Shown here: piece by piece, positions 17,441 through 26,372 of the stretch
Position numbering within the stretch: position 1 is the stretch's first letter
Layout of the letters: every line of letters begins with the position of its first letter
Origin: Parapedobacter tibetensis
Lineage (GTDB): Bacteria; Bacteroidota; Bacteroidia; Sphingobacteriales; Sphingobacteriaceae
Direction of reading: 5' to 3'
Assembly (NCBI RefSeq): GCF_024704835.1
Contig: NZ_JAMXBE010000011.1
Coordinates: 132,435 to 196,434 of the forward strand
DNA: 64,000 nucleotides
Translations under genes and position numbers: made by a program
The notes under the pieces: model-generated
What the model was told of the DNA's origin: nothing
The model's input: only the letters and a program-made list of their open reading frames with translations
Database searches by the model: none

Positions 17441-17448
17441 CAAAGGTA
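17441..17448 (-). promoter_or_regulatory. -7 box TACCTTTG of peroxiredoxin operon
   Basis: On the minus strand TACCTTTG is a perfect TAnnTTTG box, 30 bp upstream of the peroxiredoxin ATG. No TTG stands at the -33 position. Confidence 0.6.
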
Positions 17449-17610
17449 CAGTTTATCTCCATGTCGAATTATCGTTTTTGTCAATAGGCCATATAAATCC
17501 TCTATGGCTTGGTATTTTTGAAATTGAAATTACAATCACCGAACATCGTCACCGGAAATCTTTTTTCGGTTTATTTACATAAAAGCTTATTTTTGCCCCA
17601 AAGTAATTCT

Positions 17611-17682
17611 GGCCCTGTAGTTCAACGGATAGAATAGAAGTTTCCTAAACTTTAGATATGGGTTCGATTCCCGTCGGGGCTA
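17611..17682 (+). tRNA. tRNA-Arg (anticodon CCU)
   Basis: The 72-nt sequence folds as a complete cloverleaf: acceptor GGCCCTG pairs with CGGGGCT (with two wobble pairs), D arm GTTC/GAAT, anticodon stem GAAGT/ACTTT with loop TTCCTAA giving anticodon CCT (reads AGG), and T arm ATGGG/CCCGT with loop TTCGATT. The discriminator is A and CCA is not encoded. It is followed by an intrinsic terminator. Confidence 0.95.
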
Positions 17683-17686
17683 CCTA

Positions 17687-17728
17687 CGGGACATTTGACT
17701 TAAATTGTCATTTGTCCCGATTTTTTTT
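17687..17728 (+). terminator. Terminator of tRNA-Arg
   Basis: CGGGACA pairs with TGTCCCG, and GAC with GTC closer to the loop, interrupted by a short internal mismatch; eight T residues follow at 17721-17728. Confidence 0.8.
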
Positions 17729-17853
17729 GACTCCAATTCATTGTTAATCAATAATATAAGGCATCAAGCGTAAAAGTTGACTAATGCTACGGGCCTGAAC
17801 AGAATTAAACTGTAAACGGAGCGATTTTTGTTTTGTTAAAGAAAAACGTTGCT

Positions 17854-18762
17854 ATGAAAAATTTAGCTGTTTATCTCATTTTATGTGTTTGTATAGCACA
17901 GACATCCTGCAAAAAAGATAAAAAATTATCCGTCGATGCCCAGGTGCTTACTGATATCAGTTTTGGTGAGGACCCTAAGCAAAAAATGGATGTGCATCTC
18001 CCTGAGAGTAGAAATGAACAGACACCTGTTGTAGTGATGCTACATGGTGGCGGGTTTGTGGCTGGCGACAAGACAGCGTTTTCTGCGCGTGCGCAGCAGC
18101 TTGCTGCCAAAGGTTTTGTGGTACTTAATGTCAACTACCGGCTGGTGAGCATCGATGGTGTGTTTAGCAACCCTATTGTGCACAAGCCCAGTCCTGTAAA
18201 GATTTCAGATCAACTAAACGACATTGCGGCGGCTGTTAATCTGGCTGCTTCTAAAAGCGGCGAATGGCGGATGAGTAACGATAAATGGTCCATAGCCGGA
18301 CATAGTGCAGGTGCAACATTAGCCTTGCTTTATGCTTATGGTGATAAAAATACCGGCGGGCGGGTTAAGGTGGCAGCCAATTGGGCCGGTGCTACCAACT
18401 TTGCTTTTCAAGACGAATCGGAAGTAGAGCAACTCGACCCGAGAATTGCCGAGATCATCTACCGCGCAGTAGGCGCAGAACCTGTACAGGCCAATATACC
18501 GGCTTACATGGCTGTCAGCCCCATGTGGCTGGCTATTCAGGGTAGGGGGTTGGCAACTATCAATATCCGTCCCGAGTTCAATAATGTTGGTGATCTTCCT
18601 GATGGAAGCAAAGTGGAATATCAGAAGTTTACCCAGGTACTGAACGATAAAGGCGTAACCAATAAATGGGTAGAGGTTGCCGGTGCCGATCATGGATTTT
18701 CCAAAGCAGGCAACTGGGACCTGGTCATGAATGAAACTGCCGCATTTTTTAACTCAAATTAG
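17854..18762 (+). CDS. Alpha/beta hydrolase (esterase/lipase) lipoprotein
   Basis: A 302-residue serine hydrolase of the hormone-sensitive-lipase-like group. The oxyanion-hole motif is MLHGGGFVAGDK near residue 63, the nucleophile elbow is IAGHSAGATLAL near 150, and the catalytic histidine lies in GADHGFSKAGNW near 288. The N-terminus is a lipoprotein signal with lipobox QTSC, so it should sit at the membrane facing the periplasm or cell surface. The start is ATG 17854; a TTG at 17833 in the same frame would spoil the signal. It stands alone between the tRNA terminator and a long gene-free stretch. Substrate unknown. Confidence 0.85.
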   Translation: MKNLAVYLILCVCIAQTSCKKDKKLSVDAQVLTDISFGEDPKQKMDVHLPESRNEQTPVVVMLHGGGFVAGDKTAFSARAQQLAAKGFVVLNVNYRLVSIDGVFSNPIVHKPSPVKISDQLNDIAAAVNLAASKSGEWRMSNDKWSIAGHSAGATLALLYAYGDKNTGGRVKVAANWAGATNFAFQDESEVEQLDPRIAEIIYRAVGAEPVQANIPAYMAVSPMWLAIQGRGLATINIRPEFNNVGDLPDGSKVEYQKFTQVLNDKGVTNKWVEVAGADHGFSKAGNWDLVMNETAAFFNSN

Positions 18763-19048
18763 CCAACCGATATTTGTGTTTCTATTCCTGATTGGCGCAT
18801 TATGTCCGGATTATCTCCTATTCAGATATGGAATGACCTCCGGTCAACAAGTGGGTAGTAAACCGCGTGTTAGTTCCCATGAGGGTTACATACCCGCTTT
18901 ACGATGCGTAGAGCAGGTTTTTACTTTAAGCGTTTCAAAACATCATCATGCAGGCCTTGGGTCGGATACGGTAAAACAGATCAAGGGCAAATTATCTGCC
19001 GGCTTGGCACATCAATTGGACTATACAATCCTACAAAAATGTATAGCC

Positions 19049-19132
19049 ATGAAACGCGATAAATTTACACTTCCTGTACTAATAGCTTGTTTATTAGTCG
19101 TATTGGTTCTTTTGGGCTCTTTTTCTGCATAG
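19049..19132 (+). CDS. Possible 27-residue membrane peptide
   Basis: ATG 19049 to TAG 19130 encodes a lysine-rich start (MKRDKFTL) followed by one hydrophobic segment (PVLIACLLVVLVLLG). The same frame is open from 18731, but that longer version overlaps the hydrolase gene and lacks protein-like character in the middle. The rest of 18763-19242 shows nothing I can name. It may be chance. Confidence 0.2.
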   Translation: MKRDKFTLPVLIACLLVVLVLLGSFSA

Positions 19133-19242
19133 CACCAAAGATTTAATCATCCAAACAGGAGTAAAAGGGTGGCATATGCCAAATTAATGCCCTCATAGAA
19201 AACACCTGATTATGTATAAGATAACCACAAGGTGTAGCCGGA

Positions 19243-20655
19243 TTACACATCCTGTAACCCAAAATACGCCTTTGCATTGTGGTAGCAGATATCCTGTATG
19301 ATTTTACCGGTCCATTGAACATCATCTGGAATCAATCCGTTATTGATGTCCCTGGCAAAAAGGTTGCAAAGCAACCGCCTGAAATATTCATGCCGTGAAT
19401 AGGATAGAAAACTACGTGAATCTGTAAGCATGCCCACAAAGCAACTGATTAGTCCGATATTAGACAAGGTATCCATTTGCTGAGTCATGCCATCCAATTG
19501 GTCCAAAAACCACCAGCCGGATCCAAATTGCATTTTTCCTTTTGTGCCCTCGGCTTGGAAATTCCCCATCATAGCTGCAAACACGGCATTGTCTGCGGGG
19601 TTGAGGTTATAGATAATCGTCTTTGCCAATCGGCCCTCGGCTTCCAGGGCATTGAAAAACTGCGACATGTTTTCAGCCTGCTGGAAATCGCCAATAGAGT
19701 CAAATCCTGTGTCAGGGCCGAGTTCTCGCAATCTGCGACTGTTGTTATTACGCAGGGGGCCGAGGTGGAACTGCTGCACCCATTCTTTATCGTGATATAG
19801 TTTGCAGAGTTCTAAGAGCACCGTATAGGTAAACGCCTCTTCATGCGCCGCCGCCAAGTGGTCATCTCCGGCAAGCACTTGTTTGAACACTTCATTCAGT
19901 TTGGCAGGGGATGCAGTGGCTTTCGGCAGATGGCTCAGCCCATGGTCGGCGATGCGACATCCATGGCTATGGAAATAATATAGCCTATTCCATAATGCAT
20001 CCAGCAGCGTATCCAAATCTACAATCGCCACGCCACTGCTTGATTGTAGCCTTTCGATATAATCCCGATAATCATCGCCTTTGCTCAGTTGGAACACTTT
20101 GTCTGGCCTAAATGTGGGAAGGATCTTCGTTTCAAACCCGGATTGGGCGATTGACTGATGGTGCTCGAGGCTATCCGTGGGGTCATCCGTGGTGCCTACC
20201 ATTTCTACTTGAAAATGCCGAAGCAGACCGCGTGGCGTAAACTCAGGGATTTGCAGTTGGGGCAGTGTGCGATCAAAAATGGCGTCGGCATTGCTGGCAT
20301 CTAGTAGTTCGGTAACGCCAAATGGGTTTTTTAGCTCCATATGGGTCCAATGGTACAATGGGTTGCGTAAAGTGTAAGGCACAGCCTCGGCCCACTTCTT
20401 AAATTTCTCCCGGTCATCTGCATCGCCGGTGATATACTGCTCTGGAATACCCAATACCCGTTGTGCACGCCATTTATAGTGATCGCCGGCCAACCAAATA
20501 TGGGTAATGTTTCTGAAATTTTCGTTGGAAGCCACCGCATCCGGTGGCAGGTGTGAGTGATAGTCAATAATGGGCAATTTCTTGGCATAGTCATGATAAA
20601 GCTTTTCAGCCGTGCTGGACTGTAGCAAGAAATTGTCAGTTAGAAAATAAGCCAT
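19243..20655 (-). CDS. uxaC: Glucuronate isomerase UxaC
   Basis: Uronate isomerase of the amidohydrolase superfamily, converting D-glucuronate to D-fructuronate (and D-galacturonate to D-tagaturonate). The N-terminal metal motif IIDYHSHLPPDAVASNENF and NITHIWLAGDHYKW match the family. The C-terminal LTDSRSFLSYSRHEYFRRLL is diagnostic. At 470 residues the length is normal. It is the third gene of an operon, 36 bp after uxuA, consistent with cytoplasmic glucuronate breakdown. Confidence 0.95.
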   Translation of the reverse strand: MAYFLTDNFLLQSSTAEKLYHDYAKKLPIIDYHSHLPPDAVASNENFRNITHIWLAGDHYKWRAQRVLGIPEQYITGDADDREKFKKWAEAVPYTLRNPLYHWTHMELKNPFGVTELLDASNADAIFDRTLPQLQIPEFTPRGLLRHFQVEMVGTTDDPTDSLEHHQSIAQSGFETKILPTFRPDKVFQLSKGDDYRDYIERLQSSSGVAIVDLDTLLDALWNRLYYFHSHGCRIADHGLSHLPKATASPAKLNEVFKQVLAGDDHLAAAHEEAFTYTVLLELCKLYHDKEWVQQFHLGPLRNNNSRRLRELGPDTGFDSIGDFQQAENMSQFFNALEAEGRLAKTIIYNLNPADNAVFAAMMGNFQAEGTKGKMQFGSGWWFLDQLDGMTQQMDTLSNIGLISCFVGMLTDSRSFLSYSRHEYFRRLLCNLFARDINNGLIPDDVQWTGKIIQDICYHNAKAYFGLQDV

Positions 20656-20691
20656 AGGGTTTCCATTTTTACGTTTTCAGATGGCGAGCAT

Positions 20692-21855
20692 TCATTGGCC
20701 GATGATACCCAATTCAAGCCCCCGTAGTTCGGCCAACCCGCGTAGACGGCCGATAGCCGAATAGCCCGGTGCCGTGGTTTTATTGAGGTCATCAAGCATT
20801 TGGTGTCCATGGTCTGGGCGGAAGGGGATAGCCTTTTCGCGCAGTTGGTTTTCGGCCTGTAGGGCTTTCATTATCGCATGCATATTGACATCGCCATCCA
20901 AATGGTCTGCTTCAAAAAAATTCCCCTGCTCATCTTTCTTTACGTTACGCAGGTGTACGAAATAAACACGCTCTTTTACTGCGTCAAAAACTGCTGGAAT
21001 ATCGTTGGACATACCTGCACCCAAAGATCCCGTGCAAAAACAGATGCCGTTAAATGGTTTGTCCAATTCGCGGAGAATATACAATAGGTCTTCTTTATTG
21101 CTGGCAATACGCGGTAGCCCAAGAATGGGATAGGGCGGGTCGTCGGGATGGATAGTCATCCGGATACCGTTTTCTTCGCATACTTCCGCGATGGATGACA
21201 AAAACCAAATCAGGTTTTGCCGTAGCCCATCAAAACCAATGGCTGCGTATTCACGAATACTCTCACGCAGCTCTTCCAGTTCAATGCTTCGTTCGCCCGG
21301 TATTCCCATCAATACATTGGTGTTTAACAACTCCATGGTTTGCGGCGTATATGCTTCGTATCTTTTTTTTGCTTCAACTTTAATTTCTTCGGGGTAATCT
21401 TGCTCAGCCCCTTCCCTTTTCAATACAAAAAGATCAAAGATTGCTAAATCATTCCAATCAAAATACAACGCTTTCGAACCGTCCTTCATCTCCAAATCGA
21501 GCTGCGTACGCGTCCAATCCAACACCGGCATGAAATTATAGCAAACGGTCTTAATCCCTTCCTGGCCTAAGTTTCGTAGGGTTTGCCTATAATTTTCAAT
21601 ATAGATTTGCGCATCAGGCCTCCGGGTTTTGATGGCCTCGTGCACGGGCACGCTTTCCACCACACTCCATGTAAGCCCCGCCGCTTCTATCAAGGCTTTT
21701 CGCTCCCGAATATCTTCCAATGGCCACGTCGCCCCATGGGGAATATGATGGAGTGCAGTTACTATACCCGTGGCTCCCGCCTGTTTGATGTCCTGCAAAG
21801 AAACCGTATCAGCGGGACCGTACCAGCGCCAGGTTTGTTCAAGTTTTTTTGTCAT
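20692..21855 (-). CDS. uxuA: Mannonate dehydratase UxuA
   Basis: Dehydrates D-mannonate to 2-keto-3-deoxy-D-gluconate in the hexuronate pathway. The signature MTIHPDDPPYPILGLPRI is present near residue 235, together with the N-terminal WRWYGPADTVSL. The length of 387 residues is typical. It sits between the SDR mannonate oxidoreductase gene and uxaC with short gaps, so all three steps from glucuronate to KDG are encoded in one operon. KDG kinase and aldolase genes are not in this window. Confidence 0.95.
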   Translation of the reverse strand: MTKKLEQTWRWYGPADTVSLQDIKQAGATGIVTALHHIPHGATWPLEDIRERKALIEAAGLTWSVVESVPVHEAIKTRRPDAQIYIENYRQTLRNLGQEGIKTVCYNFMPVLDWTRTQLDLEMKDGSKALYFDWNDLAIFDLFVLKREGAEQDYPEEIKVEAKKRYEAYTPQTMELLNTNVLMGIPGERSIELEELRESIREYAAIGFDGLRQNLIWFLSSIAEVCEENGIRMTIHPDDPPYPILGLPRIASNKEDLLYILRELDKPFNGICFCTGSLGAGMSNDIPAVFDAVKERVYFVHLRNVKKDEQGNFFEADHLDGDVNMHAIMKALQAENQLREKAIPFRPDHGHQMLDDLNKTTAPGYSAIGRLRGLAELRGLELGIIGQ

Positions 21856-21882
21856 TTTCTTTTATGCTTATTTGCCCTTCAA

Positions 21883-22704
21883 TCACACTCCACTCCAGGC
21901 ATTGAATCCACCATCTACCATAATGGTTTCACCGGAAACAAAAGCCGATGCATCGCTCAATAAGTATATCAATGTGCCGGTCAATTCTGCCGGAGCGCCC
22001 AGTCGCCCAAAGGCCGTGTTGTTGACAAAGCGCTGGGCGCGGTCGGTATATGACCCATCGGCGTTGGTGAGCAATGTACGGTTTTGCTCTGTAAGAAAGA
22101 CACCGGGTGCAATGGCATTGACCCGTACTTTGTCGCCATAACGCTGGGCTAATTCCACAGCCATCCATTTGGTATACCCTTCAATGGCGCATTTGGCCAT
22201 AGTGTACCCCATCACGCGTGTAATGGCTTGCTGTGCTGCCAAGGAAGAGATATTCACGATGGAACCTTTGCCCTGTTCGGCGATGACCCTGCCAAAAATA
22301 TGTGTAGGTATCACAGTACCAAAAAGATTCAGCTCCACGGCTTTCTTGGTGTCTTCTATTTTTGAATCAAAAAGGTTTTGGTCAGGACCAATCGTTGCGC
22401 CGGGGATATTGCCACCTGCGGCATTTACCAAGCCGTCTATCGTGCCCCAAGTATCTAATATTTCTTTTTTGGCGTCGTGTATGGCGCGTTCATCCAGTAC
22501 GTTTGTAATCACTGCTATGGCTTCTCCTCCTCTGGATTTGATGGCCGCTACACGTTCGAGGGCTCGTTCCTTGTTGCGTCCTAATATCGCCACTTTGGCC
22601 CCTGCCGCAGCAGTCGCCAAGGCAAATGATTCGCCCAGAACCCCCGTGGCACCAGTAATTACTACCACCTTGTCAACCAAAGAAAACTGTTGTATTCCAT
22701 CCAT
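21883..22704 (-). CDS. SDR-type D-mannonate oxidoreductase
   Basis: A short-chain dehydrogenase of 273 residues. The Rossmann motif TGATGVLGESFA is near residue 18; the catalytic serine lies in NISSLAAQQ and the YxxxK pair in YTMAKCAIEG. Classical UxuB is a long-chain dehydrogenase of about 490 residues, so this enzyme is a non-homologous replacement. Its place as first gene ahead of uxuA and uxaC implies NAD(P)H-dependent reduction of D-fructuronate to D-mannonate. The role rests on context plus known SDR mannonate oxidoreductases annotated in Bacteroidota. Confidence 0.85.
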   Translation of the reverse strand: MDGIQQFSLVDKVVVITGATGVLGESFALATAAAGAKVAILGRNKERALERVAAIKSRGGEAIAVITNVLDERAIHDAKKEILDTWGTIDGLVNAAGGNIPGATIGPDQNLFDSKIEDTKKAVELNLFGTVIPTHIFGRVIAEQGKGSIVNISSLAAQQAITRVMGYTMAKCAIEGYTKWMAVELAQRYGDKVRVNAIAPGVFLTEQNRTLLTNADGSYTDRAQRFVNNTAFGRLGAPAELTGTLIYLLSDASAFVSGETIMVDGGFNAWSGV

Positions 22705-23092
22705 AGCTATTAAAATAAGGTTTATATCGTGTTTAAAACGCCAATATTAGTCAAAAATGAGCTTAATCGCTATGTTTTTTTGGATAAATATCTACGAAAA
22801 CGTTGTAGCATAACACATTGCAGTGAAAATGCTTATTTAAGAAATATGTGGATCTAGCTGATGATCTCCTCACTTAAGAGCGCGTGTTGCCAATACGGCT
22901 AAAGCCCATTCAGAAGGAACAATCGGTTTTGCTAAAAGCTAGGTAAAGCGTGTCAAAAATTATTCATCTGGGTGGGCTTTACAAAAATTTAACAATTTTA
23001 TTTTAAGATGTCGTTTTAAAGCGATACTTTTGCATCCCCAACATTGGAAGGGCTTACATGTTGAAAAATAATTAATTACAAAAAATATAGAT
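22705..23092. other. Intergenic region between hexuronate operon and HU gene
   Basis: The 388 bp separate two divergent units. The right part holds the HU promoter (TACTTTTG at 23025-23032). On the left, minus-strand TAATATTG at 22740-22747 is a one-mismatch -7 box for the hexuronate operon. No operator, small gene or RNA structure is obvious in the remainder. Confidence 0.4.
23025..23032 (+). promoter_or_regulatory. -7 box TACTTTTG of HU gene
   Basis: TACTTTTG is a perfect TAnnTTTG box. The -33 position reads TTTTA, a weak match. The ATG lies 60 bp downstream, leaving an A/T-rich leader of about 55 nt. Confidence 0.55.
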
Positions 23093-23377
23093 ATGACTAA
23101 AGCAGAAATTATCGCGGAAATCGCTAACAAAACGGGGTTAGAGAAAGTAGATGTTCAAGAAACTGTTGAAGCTTTTTTCAAAGTAGTGAAAAATGCCATG
23201 ATCGGGGGTGAGAATGTTTATGTAAGAGGATTCGGTAGTTTTGTAGTGAAAAAAAGGGCAGAGAAAACCGCGCGCAACATCTCGAAGAACACTGCCATTA
23301 TTATACCTGCACACTATGTGCCGACATTCAAACCCGCCAAAACGTTTGTTGAAAAGGTAAAAACCGGCAACAAATAA
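23093..23377 (+). CDS. HU/IHF family DNA-binding protein
   Basis: A 94-residue nucleoid protein. The N-terminal helices begin MTKAEIIAEIANKTGLEK, the beta-arm core shows NVYVRGFGSFVVKKRAEKTA, and the DNA-contacting arm ends VPTFKPAKTFVEKVK. It should bind and bend DNA as a dimer. It is followed 33 bp later by the TPR gene. Confidence 0.93.
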   Translation: MTKAEIIAEIANKTGLEKVDVQETVEAFFKVVKNAMIGGENVYVRGFGSFVVKKRAEKTARNISKNTAIIIPAHYVPTFKPAKTFVEKVKTGNK

Positions 23378-23410
23378 TTGCGCCCATAAGCGCAATGTAG
23401 CGTATCCGCC

Positions 23411-24244
23411 ATGCAAAGGACCAAACAGATAGCCACGATAACATCCATTGTTATACTCATGGGCTTCCTTTTGGTACAACCCATCAAGGGTTTGGTCAAT
23501 AAAGATAAAGGCGGCGCAGCGTCCGATACGGAGTCCAGTTCCTTGGTAACTTTCGAATTGGTATCTCAACAGGCCAAGCAAGGGCTGAATGTGAATATCA
23601 TCAAGGAAATATCGGATATTGAAGCACAATTACGAGACGCTTCTGATTCGAAGAAAATTGATTTGCTGCAACAACTTGCGATGAAGTGGGATGATGTGAA
23701 CAGGCCCGCCCCAACCGGATTCATCTATGAAAAACTAGCCGATCTCGATGCTAAGTTTGATTATTGGTTAAAGGCAGGCAATGCTTATCGTGAAGCATAT
23801 GCTAATCTCCAGGACACGTCGATGGCAGGTGCATTCAATGGTTATGCGATAAATGCTTATCAAAAAGCCTTGGAAATCAACGGGAATGATTTAGACGCCA
23901 AAACGGGATTGGGTAGTGCATACGTAAGTGGCACAAACAATCCCATGGCTGGCATTGCGCTCTTACAGGAAGTGGTCAAAGCCGATCCATCCCATATTGA
24001 TGCAAACAAAAACTTAGGCCTATTCTCCATGCAGTCACGTCAGTTTGACCGCGCGATAGATCGGTTTAAGACCGTTGTATCTTTGAAACCGGATGCCGAA
24101 TCCTATTTTTACCTGGCAACAAGTTATGAAAACATTGGGTTGAAACGAGAAGCAATAGCTGCGTTTGAAAAAAGCAGGGAACTTGCTGCAGATCCAACTC
24201 TCACTCAGTTTATCAATCGTAAAATCGATGAATTGAGTAAATAA
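23411..24244 (+). CDS. Membrane-anchored TPR protein
   Basis: A 277-residue protein with an N-terminal hydrophobic segment (about residues 8-25, ITSIVILMGFLLV) that probably serves as an uncleaved anchor. A low-complexity linker precedes at least three TPR motifs between about residues 125 and 270, for example AINAYQKALEINGNDLDAKT, GIALLQEVVKADPSHIDANK and AIDRFKTVVSLKPDAES. TPR arrays are protein-binding scaffolds; no enzymatic motif is seen. The gene follows HU closely and precedes the AURKAIP1 peptide by 34 bp, so HU, TPR and the peptide are likely co-transcribed. Confidence 0.8.
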   Translation: MQRTKQIATITSIVILMGFLLVQPIKGLVNKDKGGAASDTESSSLVTFELVSQQAKQGLNVNIIKEISDIEAQLRDASDSKKIDLLQQLAMKWDDVNRPAPTGFIYEKLADLDAKFDYWLKAGNAYREAYANLQDTSMAGAFNGYAINAYQKALEINGNDLDAKTGLGSAYVSGTNNPMAGIALLQEVVKADPSHIDANKNLGLFSMQSRQFDRAIDRFKTVVSLKPDAESYFYLATSYENIGLKREAIAAFEKSRELAADPTLTQFINRKIDELSK

Positions 24245-24278
24245 TTAGTTAAATTCATTCATTTAAAAAAATTAAGCT

Positions 24279-24368
24279 ATGCCAAGCGGAAAGAAAAGAA
24301 AAAGACACAAGATGGCTACCCACAAACGTAAAAAACGTTTAAGAAAGAACAGGCATAAGAAAAAATAG
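24279..24368 (+). CDS. AURKAIP1/COX24-domain micro-protein, 29 residues
   Basis: ATG 24279 to TAG 24368 encodes 29 residues, more than half of them lysine or arginine, opening MPSGKKRKRHKMATHKRKK. This is the tiny protein annotated in Bacteroidota as AURKAIP1/COX24 domain-containing, related to the C-terminal domain of mitochondrial ribosomal protein mS38. It probably binds rRNA in the small ribosomal subunit. It lies 34 bp after the TPR gene. It is below normal ORF length cut-offs but its sequence is highly recognisable. Confidence 0.88.
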   Translation: MPSGKKRKRHKMATHKRKKRLRKNRHKKK

Positions 24369-24777
24369 TCTTTCTTGCCTAGTATAGACCAACTACCGGA
24401 ATGGGGTATATAAATGAGCGTGATTTCACAATTGAACTCTGCCCCATATGATGCCGGAAAGAATTGGTTTATAACTAATTGCGGTGGTGGCTGAGCAAGG
24501 TGTTTACCTTGATGTAACTCCGTACCATCGTTGGTTATTAAACGTATTTTATTGTTTCATCCAGAGCAGGTATTTGGATCGTGAGATGAAGGCATGTGGG
24601 AATTGTTTCAACGTCTATTATTTATTTACGTTATGATCATAACGAGATTAAGTTATAGCCATCATATAAACAAGGAAAAATCAGTCAACCATGGCATATC
24701 GTTCGCATACTTTCGCCACATCCTAGGCAGCAATAAGCCGCCTCCAAAACCCACCTGCTTTGCAAAAGGAGTAGCTG
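24369..24777. other. 409-bp leader region upstream of RNase G
   Basis: No gene was found between the micro-protein and the RNase G start. The region holds a 16-bp perfect palindrome CGTTATGATCATAACG at 24629-24644, a -7-like box TACTTTCG at about 24708-24715, and a strong Shine-Dalgarno AAAGGAG ending at 24771. RNase E/G genes are often autoregulated through their own leader; a long leader would fit, but this is inference. Confidence 0.5.
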
Positions 24778-26331
24778 TTGGTAAAGGAATTAATTATCGA
24801 TTCGACTCCCGAAAAGGGGGTCACTATTGCTTTACTACAGGACAAACAGCTTGTAGAGCTCAATAAAGAGCAGGCGAACAACAATTACGCCGTAGGCGAT
24901 ATATATCTGGGCAGGATAAAAAAAATAATGCCTGGGCTTAATGCTGCGTTCGTAGATGTTGGTTATTCGAAAGACGCTTTCTTGCACTACCTCGACTTGG
25001 GGCCGCAGGTGCAATCGCTTGTCAAGCTTACCAAACTAGTAAAGAATGGCAGTTACAAAGAGAAACTGCTCAATAGTTTAAGACTAGAAAAGGACATCAA
25101 CAAAGCCGGTAAGATATCTGAGGTATTGAGCCGCAATATGTTGTTGCCTGTACAAATAGCCAAGGAACCTATTTCTACCAAAGGGCCAAGATTGAGTTCG
25201 GATTTGTCTATTGCAGGAAGGTACATCGTGTTAGTGCCTTTTTCCAGCGCTGTATCCATATCCAAGCGCATCAAAGGCAACGCAGAGCGTAATCGCCTCA
25301 AAAAAATTGTAGAAAGTATCAAACCTGCCAATTTCGGCGTAATCATCCGGACTGTTTCAGAAGGTAAGGGTGTAGCGGAGTTACAGAAAGATTTATTGGA
25401 CACCATTTCCAAATGGGAACTTTTCACAAGTCGCCTGCGTTCGGTCGAACCCGCGCAAAAGGTGCTTGGCGAAATGGACCGGGCTTCGACCATCTTACGT
25501 GATATCCTCACCGATGAGTTTTCGCATATTTATGTCAATGATCAGATGATCTATGAGGAGACTCGTTCGTATGTGCAGGAAATTTCGCCAGATTTGGAGA
25601 AAATAGTCAAACTATACAAGCATAAGGAACCCATATTCGAACATTTCGGCATCGAACGGCAGATTAAGGCGGCATTCGGTAAGACGGTAAACCTGCATGG
25701 CGGGGCTTATCTCGTAATCGAGCATACCGAGGCGCTTCATGTCATTGATGTGAATAGTGGCAACCGTACAGCCAATAAAGAAAACCAAGAGGAAAATGCC
25801 TTACAGGTAAACATGGAGGCCGCTAAGGAAATCGCACGCCAACTTCGCCTTCGCGATATGGGAGGTATTGTGGTGATCGATTTCATCGATATGCACAAGC
25901 CGGCCAATCGCAAGGAACTGCATGCGCACCTGAAGCAGTGTATGGCCACAGATCGCGCTAGACATACCATTTTGCCTCCAAGCAAATTTGGCCTCGTGCA
26001 AATCACCAGGCAACGCGTACGGCCCGAAATGTCCATTGTGACCAACGAAAAATGCCCTGCTTGTGATGGTACCGGGGAAATCCGTTCCAGCATTGTGCTC
26101 ATGGATGATATCGAAAACAACTTGAGTTTTATCCTTCAGGAACAGAATGAAAAGGATATTACGCTATGTGTGCACCCGTACATTTATGCTTATGTCAAAT
26201 CCGGTTTCATCTCGCGTCGGATGAAATGGTATTTCAAATTCGGTCGGTGGATCAAAGTGAAACCCGTTTCATCGTATTACCTCACTGAATTCCATTTTTT
26301 CAATGGCAAAGAGGTAGAGATAAAGTTATAA
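24778..26331 (+). CDS. rng: Ribonuclease G/E family protein
   Basis: Endoribonuclease for rRNA and mRNA processing. An S1-like domain lies at the N-terminus (about 30-110, VGDIYLGRIKKIMPGLNAAF), and the catalytic region has the metal-binding acidic stretch LHVIDVNSGNRTANKENQEE near residue 325 and DMGGIVVIDFIDM near 362. The zinc-link CPACDGTG is present near 430. The length of 517 residues matches RNase G and lacks the long RNase E scaffold tail. Translation starts at TTG 24778: the Shine-Dalgarno AAGGAG lies 6 bp upstream and homologues start at this residue. Confidence 0.92.
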   Translation: MVKELIIDSTPEKGVTIALLQDKQLVELNKEQANNNYAVGDIYLGRIKKIMPGLNAAFVDVGYSKDAFLHYLDLGPQVQSLVKLTKLVKNGSYKEKLLNSLRLEKDINKAGKISEVLSRNMLLPVQIAKEPISTKGPRLSSDLSIAGRYIVLVPFSSAVSISKRIKGNAERNRLKKIVESIKPANFGVIIRTVSEGKGVAELQKDLLDTISKWELFTSRLRSVEPAQKVLGEMDRASTILRDILTDEFSHIYVNDQMIYEETRSYVQEISPDLEKIVKLYKHKEPIFEHFGIERQIKAAFGKTVNLHGGAYLVIEHTEALHVIDVNSGNRTANKENQEENALQVNMEAAKEIARQLRLRDMGGIVVIDFIDMHKPANRKELHAHLKQCMATDRARHTILPPSKFGLVQITRQRVRPEMSIVTNEKCPACDGTGEIRSSIVLMDDIENNLSFILQEQNEKDITLCVHPYIYAYVKSGFISRRMKWYFKFGRWIKVKPVSSYYLTEFHFFNGKEVEIKL

Positions 26332-26335
26332 CATA

Positions 26336-26372
26336 AAAAGGGAAACCCGGGCATACCCGAATTTCCCTTTTT
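26336..26372. terminator. Bidirectional terminator
   Basis: AAAAGGGAAA pairs with TTTCCCTTTT, and CGGG pairs with CCCG at the top of the stem. A-rich and T-rich flanks make it work in both directions. It lies between the convergent RNase G and nuclease genes and overlaps the latter's stop codon. Confidence 0.85.

Noticed and set aside
17611-17853. tRNA-Arg as an integration site for a mobile element
   Set aside because: No integrase gene and no second copy of the tRNA 3' end was seen; the neighbouring genes look native.
18731-19132. 133-codon frame starting inside the hydrolase gene
   Set aside because: It overlaps the hydrolase end in another frame and lacks a protein-like middle; only its last 27 codons are kept as a weak possibility.
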